Made by a program: the position numbers and the translations under genes
Part shown: positions 1 to 7,259 of the stretch, piece by piece
Position numbering within the stretch: position 1 is the stretch's first letter
How the letters are laid out: each line of letters begins with the position of its first letter
Notes under the pieces: model-generated
What the model saw: the letters and a program-made list of their open reading frames with translations, nothing else
Database searches by the model: none
What the model was told of the DNA's origin: nothing
NCBI GenBank assembly: GCA_005884705.1
Contig: VBAF01000230.1
Coordinates: 1 to 12,806 of the forward strand
DNA: 12,806 bases
Reading direction: 5' to 3'
From: Alphaproteobacteria bacterium
Lineage (GTDB): Bacteria; Pseudomonadota; Alphaproteobacteria; Reyranellales; Reyranellaceae

Positions 1-1
1 G

Positions 2-86
2 TGTCATCCCGAGCTAGCTGTCATCCCGAGCGTAGCGAGGGATCCATGCTGCAGCCCATAGATCCCTCGCTTCGCTCGGGATGACA
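2..86. repeat. Palindromic intergenic repeat (REP-like) with a partial extra copy
   Basis: Two 26-base arms at 19-44 and 61-86 are inverted copies of one another with a single mismatch (T at 33), separated by a 16-base loop at 45-60. The core reads TCATCCCGAGCG..GCGAGGGATC. A truncated third copy of the arm's start (TGTCATCCCGAGC) lies at 2-14 in the same orientation as the left arm. The unit sits directly downstream of pyrC, outside any gene. Short dispersed palindromes of this type are common in intergenic DNA of GC-rich bacteria, and similar TCATCCCGAGCG-type units are familiar to me from several phyla. In RNA it would fold into a long stem, so it could stabilise or end the pyrC transcript, but there is no U-tract. 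The window starts inside the repeat region, so its full extent is unknown. Confidence 0.85.
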
Positions 87-110
87 CGGTGCGCGGCGCG
101 CCACCGTGTC
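83..110 (-). terminator. Candidate hairpin over the pyrC stop codon
   Basis: A perfect 9-base inverted repeat (GACACGGTG at 83-91, CACCGTGTC at 102-110) encloses a 10-base GC loop. It includes two bases of the pyrC stop codon (TGA, 111-109). On the pyrC transcript it would form a strong stem, but no run of U follows. It is therefore not a canonical intrinsic terminator and may act as a 3' stabiliser. Its distal arm shares bases 83-86 with the arm of the neighbouring palindromic repeat, so the two folds compete at the junction. Confidence 0.4.
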
Positions 111-1152
111 AGAAACTCCATCCCACCGCCGTATCCGGCCGGAACACCACGATGCTCTTGTTGCCGCCCGGCACCTCGATCTGCTCCGGCGCTTCCATCG
201 GCTTGGCCTGCAGCGTGATGCGCCGCTCGTTGGCCGGCAGGCCGTAGAAGCGCGGGCCGTTCAGGCTGGCGAAGGCTTCGAGCCTGTCGAGCGCGTTCTC
301 CTCCATGAAGACCTGGGCGTAGACCTGCATCGCCACCGGCGCGTTGAACACGCCGGCGCAGCCGCAGGCGCACTCCTTGGTGTCGGCGGTGTGCGGCGCG
401 GTGTCGGTGCCCAAGAAGAATTGCGGGCTACCCGAGGTCGCCGCCTGGCGCAGCGCGAGGCGGTGCTCCTCGCGCTTGGCGATCGGCAGGCAGTAAAGGT
501 GCGGACGGATGCCGCCCTTGAAGATCGCATTGCGGTTGTAGCTGAGATGATGCGGCGTGATGGTGCCGCCCAGCCGTCCCGGATGCGCCTCGACGAACTG
601 CACGCCTTCGCGCGTCGTGATGTGCTCCAGCACGACCTTGAGGCCCTGATGGCGTGCGAGCAGCGGCGCCAGCACCCGCTCGAGGAACACCGCCTCGCGG
701 TCGAAGATGTCGACCTCGGGATCGGTCACCTCGCCATGGACCAACAGCGGCATGCCGGCTTTCTCCATCGCCTCCAGGCCGCGGGCGATCGCGTCCATCG
801 AGGTGACGCCATGTGCGGAGTTGGTGGTGGTGTGCGCCGGATAGAGCTTGGCGGCGACCCACACGCCCTCGTCCTTGCCGCGGGCCAGCTCGGCCGGGTC
901 GGCACCGTCGGTCAGGTAGCAGGTCATCAGCGGCTCGAATGCGAGCTCGGCCGGAACCGCTCTGCGAATTCGCTCGCGGTAAGCGGCGGCCTCCGCCACC
1001 CGGGTCACCGGCGGCACCAGGTTGGGCATGATGATGCCGCGGGCAAACTGGCGCGCGGTGTGGACGGCGCAGGCGGCGAGCCTCGGTCCGTCGCGCAGAT
1101 GGACGTGCCAGTCGTCGGGGCGGCGGATCGACAGCGTGGTCGGCAGGGACAT
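109..1152 (-). CDS. pyrC: Dihydroorotase, class II (PyrC)
   Basis: Zinc amidohydrolase that reversibly cyclises N-carbamoyl-L-aspartate to dihydroorotate, the third step of de novo pyrimidine synthesis in the cytosol. The product is 347 residues, close to E. coli PyrC as I recall it. The expected metal-site residues are all visible: H16 and H18 in DWHVHLRDG, the lysine to be carboxylated K102 in AKLYPA, H139 in LLVHGEVT, H177 in LEHITT, and catalytic D250 in LGTDTAPH. The Cys-rich KECACGCAGVFNAP segment near 259-272 is also typical of the family. The start at 1152 is chosen because the protein then begins MSLPTTLSIRRPDDW, like its homologues. No good ribosome site is seen, and an in-frame ATG at 1203 would add 17 residues and overlap the divergent gene's start. 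It is transcribed alone, away from the serine hydrolase gene. Confidence 0.96.
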   Translation of the reverse strand: MSLPTTLSIRRPDDWHVHLRDGPRLAACAVHTARQFARGIIMPNLVPPVTRVAEAAAYRERIRRAVPAELAFEPLMTCYLTDGADPAELARGKDEGVWVAAKLYPAHTTTNSAHGVTSMDAIARGLEAMEKAGMPLLVHGEVTDPEVDIFDREAVFLERVLAPLLARHQGLKVVLEHITTREGVQFVEAHPGRLGGTITPHHLSYNRNAIFKGGIRPHLYCLPIAKREEHRLALRQAATSGSPQFFLGTDTAPHTADTKECACGCAGVFNAPVAMQVYAQVFMEENALDRLEAFASLNGPRFYGLPANERRITLQAKPMEAPEQIEVPGGNKSIVVFRPDTAVGWSF

Positions 1153-1201
1153 ATGCGTTTCTACGCTTGCTCCGGCACCCCCTCCAATGTTGATTGCGTG
1201 C

Positions 1202-2257
1202 ATGAACGACGTGAAAGACGCGATTGCCTTCGCCCAGTCCATCGAGTCCAAGTGGGCGGCGGACATGAAGATGCCCGACGGGCAGTTCGTGATGACCTGG
1301 GACAGCGGCGAGAAGGCGCCGGACAACGAGATGCTGGGCCCAGTGGCGCACCGCGGCGGCCATTCGGGCATCGTCTATCGGGGCGGCAAGCTGCTGGCCG
1401 AATGGGGCGACACCGGGCGCGCCGACATGAGCTTCAGCGTGGCAAAGAGCTTCCTCTCGCTGCTGGCGGGCCTCGCGGTCGGCGACGGGCGGATCAAGAG
1501 CCTCGACGACAAGGTGGCCGGCTACGCGCTCGACGACGGCTTCACCAGCGACCAGAACAAGGACATCACCTGGCGCCATCTGCTGACCCAAACCAGCGAA
1601 TGGTCGGGCACGCTGTTCGGCAAGGAGGATCGCATCGACCACAACCGCGTGGTCGGGCTGCAGGTCGCCGAAGGGCCCAAGGGCACGCGCCGCGCGATGA
1701 AGGCGCCGGGCAGCACCTACGAATACAACGACGTGCGGGTGAACCGGCTGTCGCTCTGCCTGCTCCAGCTGTTCAAGGAGCCGCTGCCGTCGGTGCTGAA
1801 GCGCCGGATCATGGATCCGATCGGCGCCTCGACCGGCTGGCGCTGGGAAGGCTATCGCAACTCGACGGTGACGATCGACGGCACGCCGATGATCTCGGTG
1901 CCGGGCGGCGGGCACTGGGGCGGCGGCATCGTCATTTCGGCCAAGGACCTCGCGCTGATGGGCCTGCTGGTGGCGCAAGGCGGCGTCTGGAACGGCACGC
2001 CGCTGCTGCCCAAGGGCTGGACCGCGGAGTTGGTGAAGCCCTGCCCGATGGCGCCGTTCTATGGACTGATGTGGTGGCTCAACACCGACCGACGGCAGTT
2101 CGCGGCCGCCTCGGAACGCAGCTACTTCGCCTTCGGCTGGGGCAGCCACATCGTCTGGATCGATCCGGACAATGATCTCATCACGGTGCTGCGCTGGGTC
2201 GAGCGCAAGCAGGCCGGTGGGTTCGTCGACCGTCTGCTGGGTGCGCTCAAGAAATGA
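1202..2257 (+). CDS. Beta-lactamase-fold serine hydrolase (class C / esterase type)
   Basis: A 351-residue protein of the serine beta-lactamase/penicillin-binding fold (PF00144 type). This family includes esterases, D-aminopeptidases and amide hydrolases as well as class C beta-lactamases. The nucleophile motif SxxK is S79-V-A-K82 in SFSVAKSF. The second motif, usually YxN, appears as Y175-N-D in YEYNDVRVN. A GGGHWGGG stretch around H238 probably supplies the third conserved loop. No signal peptide is visible, so the enzyme is probably cytoplasmic and not a periplasmic resistance enzyme; the substrate cannot be told. ATG at 1202 gives a normal N-terminus, though no Shine-Dalgarno is evident; ATG at 1187 in the same frame is an alternative. 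Its last codons overlap the next gene by ATGA, making it the first gene of a three-gene operon. Only 49 bp separate it from pyrC, so the promoter must be very short or lie inside pyrC. Confidence 0.9.
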   Translation: MNDVKDAIAFAQSIESKWAADMKMPDGQFVMTWDSGEKAPDNEMLGPVAHRGGHSGIVYRGGKLLAEWGDTGRADMSFSVAKSFLSLLAGLAVGDGRIKSLDDKVAGYALDDGFTSDQNKDITWRHLLTQTSEWSGTLFGKEDRIDHNRVVGLQVAEGPKGTRRAMKAPGSTYEYNDVRVNRLSLCLLQLFKEPLPSVLKRRIMDPIGASTGWRWEGYRNSTVTIDGTPMISVPGGGHWGGGIVISAKDLALMGLLVAQGGVWNGTPLLPKGWTAELVKPCPMAPFYGLMWWLNTDRRQFAAASERSYFAFGWGSHIVWIDPDNDLITVLRWVERKQAGGFVDRLLGALKK

Positions 2258-3153
2258 ACCTCGACTACTCCGCCGTCCCGCGCATGCCGGACGGCCGCAC
2301 CGCCCTCGAAACCATCGAGTCCGTCGCCGCCACCTCGCAGGCCGTCCGGGTGCCGATGGGCCCAAGAAGCGCCGGAGGCGGCGGCAAGATGATGTGGCAC
2401 GTCTGGGGCGAAGGCTCCGGCAAGCCGACACTGCTGTTGTTCCACGGCGGCTCGGGTTCGTGGATTCACTGGATCCGGAACGTCCTGCCGCTGTCGCAGC
2501 ACTACACCGTCTACGCCGCCGACATGCCGGGGCTGGGCGACAGCGATTCGCCCGACGACGTGCGCGACGTCTGGTCGGTGACGCATTGCGTCGATCACGC
2601 CGTGCGCGAGCTGCTGCCCAAGGACCGGCAGTTCTTCCTCACCGGCTTCTCGTTCGGCGGCATGGTGTCGGGCCATCTGTCGACAAAAATGCCCGAGCGC
2701 ATCCGGCGCATCGTGTTCGTCGGGGCCGGCGGGCTCAAGGCCACGCGCAAGCCGACCGAGAAGCTGCACAAGCTGCTGCCGACGATGGCGCCGCAGATGC
2801 TGGCCGACGAGGCGCGGCGCAATCTCGAGCTCTTGATGCTGCACGACCCCAGGAACGTCGATGGCGTGGCCATCCACATGCAGATCATGAACACCACGCG
2901 CGCCAGGACGCGCAGCCGCGACATGGGCATCGCCGGTGCGCTGTCGAAGGTGCTGCCGCAGGTCAAGACGCCGCTCAGCGGCATCTGGGGCGAGTTCGAT
3001 TCGACGACCTATCCCTACATCCAGGAGCGCATCGACCTGTTCCGTGCCGTGCAGCCGGACTTCCAGATGCACCTCATTCCCGGCGCCGGCCACTGGGTCG
3101 CCTACGAGGCAGCCGAGGCGTTCAATCGGAAGCTGATGGAGGTTCTGACATGA
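2254..3153 (+). CDS. Alpha/beta-hydrolase fold protein
   Basis: A 299-residue alpha/beta hydrolase, probably a cytoplasmic esterase, lactonase or C-C bond hydrolase. The expected elements occur in order: oxyanion-hole HGGSGS at 64-69, the DMPGLGDSDSP segment at 90-100, nucleophile elbow G131-F-S133-F-G135, the acid D249 in WGEFDST, and H280 in GAGHWVAYE. A helical cap lies between roughly 160 and 235, including a basic RARTRSRD stretch. The first 45 residues precede the fold and contain a Gly-rich linker (SAGGGGK). The start codon overlaps the upstream stop in ATGA (2254-2257), and the stop overlaps the next start in ATGA (3150-3153), so all three genes are probably translationally coupled. 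The substrate is unknown; the neighbours suggest degradation of a small ester, amide or lactone. Confidence 0.92.
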   Translation: MNLDYSAVPRMPDGRTALETIESVAATSQAVRVPMGPRSAGGGGKMMWHVWGEGSGKPTLLLFHGGSGSWIHWIRNVLPLSQHYTVYAADMPGLGDSDSPDDVRDVWSVTHCVDHAVRELLPKDRQFFLTGFSFGGMVSGHLSTKMPERIRRIVFVGAGGLKATRKPTEKLHKLLPTMAPQMLADEARRNLELLMLHDPRNVDGVAIHMQIMNTTRARTRSRDMGIAGALSKVLPQVKTPLSGIWGEFDSTTYPYIQERIDLFRAVQPDFQMHLIPGAGHWVAYEAAEAFNRKLMEVLT

Positions 3154-3878
3154 AGACCGACGTCACCGAGATCGCCGACAGGATCTATCGCCTCTCGACC
3201 CTGGTGCCGCAGATCGGGCCGAACGGCTTCACCTTCAACCAGTTCCTGATCGACGCCGAAGAGCCGCTGCTGTTCCACTACGGCCATCGCGCGATGTTCC
3301 CGCTGATCTCGGCCGCGGTGGCGAGCGTGATCCCGCTCGAGAAGCTGCGCTGGACGACCTGCAGCCATGTCGAGGCCGACGAGGCCGGCGCGATCAACGA
3401 GTGGCTGGCGGCGGCGCCAAACGCCACGCCGGCGCACGGCCAGGTCGGCATCAACATCTGGCTGACCGACATGGCCAACCGCGCGCCGCGCGCGCTGAAG
3501 GACGGCGAGACGATCGATCTCGGCGGCAAGAGAGTGCGCTGGCTCGACACGCCGCACGTGCCGCACAACTGGGACGCCGGTCTGGTCTACGAGGAGACCA
3601 CCGGCACGCTTTTCAGCAGCGACCTGTTCACCCAGATGGGGCCGTGCGCGGCGACCACGACCGGCGACATCGTCGATGCCGCGATCGCCACCGAAAAGGC
3701 GATCCCCTTCATGCCGTCGACGCCGCTGGCCGAGCCGACGCTGCGCCGGCTGGCGGCGCTCACGCCCAAGACCATCGCGCTGATGCACGGCCCGAGCTTC
3801 CAGGGCGACGGCGCCGCGGCGCTGCATGCGCTCGCCGATCACTACGGCGCGCTGCGCAATCCCAAAGAGGCCAGATAA
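3150..3878 (+). CDS. Metallo-beta-lactamase-fold protein with flavodiiron-type metal ligands
   Basis: A 242-residue stand-alone metallo-beta-lactamase-fold protein. In place of the classic HxHxDH zinc motif it has S-H73-V-E75-A-D77-E. Further likely ligands are H136 or H139 in DTPHVPHNWDAG, D158 in FSSDLF, and H213 in LMHGPSF. The H-x-E-x-D pattern followed by H, D and H is that of the oxygen-reducing diiron domain (ODP type) of flavodiiron proteins, but the flavodoxin domain is absent. By family knowledge it could bind a diiron centre and reduce O2 or NO, or it may have become a hydrolase. The start at 3150 overlaps the previous stop by ATGA; the longer open frame upstream is only a shadow. 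The last 37 bp overlap the 3' end of the convergent GH5 gene. Confidence 0.87.
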   Translation: MKTDVTEIADRIYRLSTLVPQIGPNGFTFNQFLIDAEEPLLFHYGHRAMFPLISAAVASVIPLEKLRWTTCSHVEADEAGAINEWLAAAPNATPAHGQVGINIWLTDMANRAPRALKDGETIDLGGKRVRWLDTPHVPHNWDAGLVYEETTGTLFSSDLFTQMGPCAATTTGDIVDAAIATEKAIPFMPSTPLAEPTLRRLAALTPKTIALMHGPSFQGDGAAALHALADHYGALRNPKEAR

Positions 3879-5035
3879 CTCCAGCGCACGGTGGCGTTGG
3901 GCAGGCGCATGCTGTCGAGATACTGAGCCATCGCGCGCTCGATCAGCGCGTCGGAGGGCTTAACCTTGGTGATGCCGTCGGCGAAGGCCACGATCTCGGT
4001 CCAGCCGTCGGGCCGCGGGATCGAGACGACGGTCGAGGGTGTGTCGAGGTTCTTGTAGGTCCAGAGCGACCAGCCGATGCCGTGCGCCTCGTGCAGCGCG
4101 CGGAAGCGGGCGTTCCATTCGTCGGTCAACTCGCCGGTCTCGCCGAGGAACAAGGGCACGTCGTAGCGGTTCGAGAAGTTGAGATGGCGCTGGATCGAAT
4201 CGCGCTTCGTGCTCGCCCAGAACGAATGATAGGTGTAGGCGAGATTGGGCGCGAAGGGCGGACCGAACATGTCGAAGCTCGAGCTCCACTGGCCTGCCGC
4301 CAGGATAACGACTCGGCCGGGATCGACGGCACGGATCGCCGCGGTGACGCGGCTGTAGAACGGCTCGAGCCGGGGATTGAGCGTCGCGGTGTCGTGGTAG
4401 GGCGCAATCGGCTCGTTGAGCAGGTCGTAGCCCAGGATCGTCGGATCGCCGGCATAGCGTTGGGCGATCGCCTGCCACAGCTTCACGGTGAGATCGCGGT
4501 CGCGCGGCACGTAGAACATCAACGGATAGCCCGGCCCGTCGTCGTGGTTGATGCCGGTCTGCCCGCCCGGCGCGGCATGCAGGTCGACGATGGCATAGAG
4601 GCCGGCCGCCTTGACCCAGCCCAGCGCGCGATCGAGCAGCGCCCAGCCCGGCCCCTCGAGCGCGCCGTCGCGCGTCATGAACAGCTCCCAGTGCAGCGGG
4701 ATGCGCACGGTGTTGAAGCCGACCGACTTGATGAAGCCTATGTCGTCCTCGGCGATGTAGCGCTCGCGGTACGCGGCCCAGAACGCCCTGGCGCGTTCGG
4801 GCCCGAGCAGGCGGTCGACGGCGCCGTAGATCTGGCGCGGCGCCTTGGCGACCTCGAACTTGAACATGTAGCCCTCGGGCATCAGCCAGTTGCCCAGGCT
4901 GATGCCCTTGATGGCGAGCGTGCTGCCGTCGGGCGCGACGAAGCGCTTGCCCTCGATGCGGACCAGCTTGCTCTCGGCCCAGGCCGGCGCCACGAGCGAC
5001 AGCACGGCGATCCACATCACGAGCAGCAAACGCAT
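3842..5035 (-). CDS. Secreted glycoside hydrolase family 5 (cellulase-like)
   Basis: A 397-residue retaining glycosidase of the GH5 (beta/alpha)8 type, likely acting on beta-linked glucans or mannans in the periplasm or outside the cell. Residues 1-20 form a signal peptide (hydrophobic core, then APAWA, with cleavage expected after A20); no lipobox cysteine is present. Conserved sites are GNWLMPEG near 48-55, the NTVRIPLHW strand at 108-116, H153 in DLHAAPGG, acid/base E208 in LLNEP, H270 in YTYHSFW, nucleophile E299 in FLGETGE, and the sugar-stacking WSLWTYKN near 322-329. No carbohydrate-binding module follows. Family membership is firm; the substrate (endoglucanase, exo-glucosidase or mannanase) is not. 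It is transcribed alone, only 35 bp from the divergent permease gene, and no clear ribosome site precedes the ATG at 5035. Confidence 0.93.
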   Translation of the reverse strand: MRLLLVMWIAVLSLVAPAWAESKLVRIEGKRFVAPDGSTLAIKGISLGNWLMPEGYMFKFEVAKAPRQIYGAVDRLLGPERARAFWAAYRERYIAEDDIGFIKSVGFNTVRIPLHWELFMTRDGALEGPGWALLDRALGWVKAAGLYAIVDLHAAPGGQTGINHDDGPGYPLMFYVPRDRDLTVKLWQAIAQRYAGDPTILGYDLLNEPIAPYHDTATLNPRLEPFYSRVTAAIRAVDPGRVVILAAGQWSSSFDMFGPPFAPNLAYTYHSFWASTKRDSIQRHLNFSNRYDVPLFLGETGELTDEWNARFRALHEAHGIGWSLWTYKNLDTPSTVVSIPRPDGWTEIVAFADGITKVKPSDALIERAMAQYLDSMRLPNATVRWSYLASLGLRSAP

Positions 5036-5070
5036 GACGCGAGTCTACCAGACGCCTATGGTCGGTTGGC

Positions 5071-6237
5071 ATGATTCTCGCCGCCTTGCTGCTGCCGGTC
5101 GCCGTCGTCGCGATCGTCCTGCTGATCCAGCGCTTCGGAGTTCCGGCGTTCCTCGCGCTGATGGCAGTGGTGGTGGGCTACGGCATCGCCGCCAGCATGA
5201 CCTTCCAGTCGATCGGCAAGGCGTTCGGCCTAGGCTTCGTCGCGGCCCTCGAGCAGGTGGGCCTGCTGGTGGTCGCCGGCGCCCTGGTCGGCCGGATGCT
5301 GATCAAGCAGCCTTTGCCCGGCGCAGCGACGGCGCTCGCCGGGGCCTTCGCCGGACTCGGCGGCTCGGCGGCGGGCGGACTGGCGCTGCTGCAGCCGGCA
5401 GGCCGCGCCATCGGCCTCGCGCTCACGCTGCTCGCCGTGCATGCGCTGGTGGCGCCCTCGCCGCTCGCCGTCGCGGCGGCGTCGGTGGTCAAGGCCGACA
5501 TCGCGACCATGGTCTGGATCGCCGTGCCTGCGGCGATCGTCGCGGCGGCAGTCGGCTGGCTGCTGTTCGCGCGCGACGACCGCGGGCCCGGCCGTCTCTC
5601 GCTTGGCTGGCTGGCGATCGCGATCCCGATCGCGCTGCTGATCGTGCAATCGATGGCCCAGATGCCGAGCGAGCCCTTGGGCAAGGGGGGAGCGCGCGAG
5701 TTCTACACCGGCATCAGCAAGCCGCTGGTGCTGGCGGTGCTGGCGATCGCGCTGGCGGCGCTGCTGTCGCGCCGCTGGCAGCCGGACGTCCTGGCCGACA
5801 CGAGCTGGGCACCCTTGCTGCTGGCGGTCGGCGCCGCCGGCGGCTTCGCCCGCGTGCTCGACGAGACCGGCATGGCCGAGCTGTTGGCCGAGCACATGCT
5901 CGATCCGCGGCTCGGCCTGCTGGCGCCCTTCCTCGCCGCCGCCACGGTCAAGACCATGCAGGGCAATTCGCTCAGCGCCGTGCTGACCGCCTCGGGCATG
6001 GTCGAGCCGATGCTGCCCGCGCTCGGGCTCGACAGCCCGACCGGCCGCGCGCTTGCCGCGGCATCGGTCGGCGCGGGCTCGATCGCGATCTGCCACGTCA
6101 ACGATCCGTTGTTCTGGATCGCCGCCGACATGGCGGGGCTCGCGCCGGCGCGCGCCCTGCGGCTGGTCTCGCTCGGCAGCCTCGCGGTCGCGGTCGCGGC
6201 GCTGGGCGTTCTCGCCGCGGCAAGCGTCGTTCTTTAG
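5071..6237 (+). CDS. GntP-family organic acid permease (compact)
   Basis: A 388-residue, very hydrophobic inner-membrane protein with about 11-12 membrane segments. Family marks of GntP (gluconate:H+ symporter) permeases are clear in the C-terminal half: GAAGGFARVLDETGM near 254-268, the AATVKTMQGNSLSAV segment near 290-304, and ASVGAGS..CHVNDPLFWI with H342-V-N-D345. The family transports gluconate and related hydroxy acids by proton symport. As I recall, typical members have about 440-450 residues; this one seems to have a shortened middle (a charged loop at about 167-178 and another at 197-212). The substrate is not predictable. The ATG at 5071 has no obvious Shine-Dalgarno, and the start is the best hydrophobic N-terminus available. 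The stop codon overlaps that of the convergent TctC gene by 3 bases. Confidence 0.87.
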   Translation: MILAALLLPVAVVAIVLLIQRFGVPAFLALMAVVVGYGIAASMTFQSIGKAFGLGFVAALEQVGLLVVAGALVGRMLIKQPLPGAATALAGAFAGLGGSAAGGLALLQPAGRAIGLALTLLAVHALVAPSPLAVAAASVVKADIATMVWIAVPAAIVAAAVGWLLFARDDRGPGRLSLGWLAIAIPIALLIVQSMAQMPSEPLGKGGAREFYTGISKPLVLAVLAIALAALLSRRWQPDVLADTSWAPLLLAVGAAGGFARVLDETGMAELLAEHMLDPRLGLLAPFLAAATVKTMQGNSLSAVLTASGMVEPMLPALGLDSPTGRALAAASVGAGSIAICHVNDPLFWIAADMAGLAPARALRLVSLGSLAVAVAALGVLAAASVVL

Positions 6238-7205
6238 TCGAGCTTCACGCCGGACGCCTTGACCGCCGGCTCCCAGGCCTTGCGGTCGGCCGCCACGAAC
6301 GCGGCGAAACCCGCTCGTCCGGGCGGCGGCATGTCGAGGCCGAGATCGTCCCGCCAGCGCCGCTGGATCTCCGGATTGGCCAGCGCGTCGGCGACCGCGG
6401 CTTCGAGCCGGGCGACGATCGGCTCGGGCGTTCCGGTCGGCGCGCCCAGCCCATACCACGAGGTCGCGACATAGCCCGGCAGGGTCTCGCCGATCGCCGG
6501 GATCTCGGGCGCCGCCCGCGAGCGCTCGGCCGACGTCACGCCGAGTCCCTTCAGCTTGCCGCCGCGGACCTGCGGCAGCATCGAGGGCATGTTGGCGAAC
6601 ATCATGTGCACGGTGCCCGAGATCACGTCGCCATAGGCGGCGCCGGCGCCCTTGTAGGGCACGTGGATGATGTCGACGCCGGCCAGCGCCTTGAACAGCT
6701 CGCCGCTCAGATGCAGCGAGGAGCCCGGACCGGACGACGCGAAGGAATACTTGCCCGGCTCCTTCCTGCAGAGCGCGATCAGCTCGGCGACGCTGTCGAC
6801 CGGCAGCGTCTGCGTCACGCCGAGCAGGTTCACGAGCAGCGCCAGCCGCGAGATCGCGACGATGTCCTTGTCGGGATCGTAGGGCAGCTTGGTGTAGAGC
6901 ATCGGGTTGAGCGTGTGGCTCGCCACCGAGATCAGGCCGAGCGTGTAGCCGTCGGGTGCCGCGCGCGCGAGCTCGACCGTGCCGATATTGCCGCCGGCGC
7001 CGCCCTTGTTGTCGACCACGAAGGACTGGCCGAAGGTCCGACTCAACTGGTCGCAGATCAGCCGGCTCACGCCGTCGGTGCCGCCGCCCGGCGCGAACGG
7101 CACGATGAAGCGCACCGGCTTCGACGGCCATGCCGCCTGCGCATGCGCGAGGCGCAACGGCGCCGCGGCGGCAAGGCTGCCCAGCAGCAGACGACGGCGC
7201 TTCAT
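6234..7205 (-). CDS. Bug/TctC-family periplasmic solute-binding protein
   Basis: A 323-residue extracytoplasmic binding protein of the tripartite tricarboxylate transporter (TctC/Bug) family, which binds small carboxylates or other polar solutes. Residues 1-22 form a signal peptide (KRRRLLLGSLAAAAP..AHA, cut before QAAWPSKPV); the RRRLLL start has a twin-arginine flavour. The typical N-terminus WPSKPVRFIVPFAPGGGTD spans 26-44, and the NKGGAGGNIGT, APDGYTLG and HVPYKGAGAAYGDVISG signatures follow. The ATG at 7205 is preferred over the longer upstream frame because GGAGG lies 6 bases upstream (7216-7212) and the signal peptide then starts correctly. No TctA/TctB membrane genes are in the window, as is usual for the many orphan Bug proteins. 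It faces the GntP-like permease, but I have no evidence that they work together. Confidence 0.94.
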   Translation of the reverse strand: MKRRRLLLGSLAAAAPLRLAHAQAAWPSKPVRFIVPFAPGGGTDGVSRLICDQLSRTFGQSFVVDNKGGAGGNIGTVELARAAPDGYTLGLISVASHTLNPMLYTKLPYDPDKDIVAISRLALLVNLLGVTQTLPVDSVAELIALCRKEPGKYSFASSGPGSSLHLSGELFKALAGVDIIHVPYKGAGAAYGDVISGTVHMMFANMPSMLPQVRGGKLKGLGVTSAERSRAAPEIPAIGETLPGYVATSWYGLGAPTGTPEPIVARLEAAVADALANPEIQRRWRDDLGLDMPPPGRAGFAAFVAADRKAWEPAVKASGVKLD

Positions 7206-7210
7206 GCTTT

Positions 7211-7216
7211 TCCTCC
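7211..7216 (-). promoter_or_regulatory. Ribosome binding site of the Bug/TctC gene
   Basis: GGAGGA on the minus strand, with its GGAGG core ending 6 bases before the ATG at 7205. It is one of only two strong Shine-Dalgarno sites in the window and decides the start in favour of the signal-peptide-bearing N-terminus. Confidence 0.75.
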
Positions 7217-7231
7217 GGTGATTCTGTTGGC

Positions 7232-7259
7232 CGCACGATAGCGGCAACGATAGCGTGCG
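7232..7259. promoter_or_regulatory. Imperfect dyad with a 12-bp direct repeat (possible operator)
   Basis: The 59-bp gap between the divergent TctC and MFS genes contains ACGATAGCG twice (7235-7243 and 7247-7255, period 12). The pair is flanked by CGCACG (7232-7237) and its inverse CGTGCG (7254-7259), giving a 28-bp element centred between the two genes. Such symmetry could be an operator for a shared regulator, but no regulator gene is in the window and the gap is short enough for chance similarity. Confidence 0.3.

Noticed and set aside
1..90. CRISPR repeat or transposon end for the repeated CATCCCGAGC units
   Set aside because: The units are inverted, there is no regular spacer series, and no cas or transposase gene is in the window.
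1152..1203. Longer pyrC start at ATG 1203
   Set aside because: It would add MHAINIGGGAGASVETH, absent from known PyrC proteins, and would overlap the divergent gene's start codon. The metal-ligand numbering matches E. coli only from 1152.
106..2175. Very long plus-strand frame (689 codons) antisense to pyrC and continuing into the serine hydrolase
   Set aside because: The translation is Arg/Ala/Gly/His-rich with no domain, and it lies opposite or out of frame with two firmly identified genes. It is a GC-bias shadow.
1202..2257. Antibiotic-resistance beta-lactamase
   Set aside because: No signal peptide, the YxN motif is YND, and the gene sits in a cytoplasmic hydrolase operon. The fold alone does not indicate beta-lactam hydrolysis.
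3401..5074. 557-codon plus-strand frame opposite the GH5 gene
   Set aside because: No recognisable motif, while the opposite strand has a signal peptide and complete GH5 catalytic residues.
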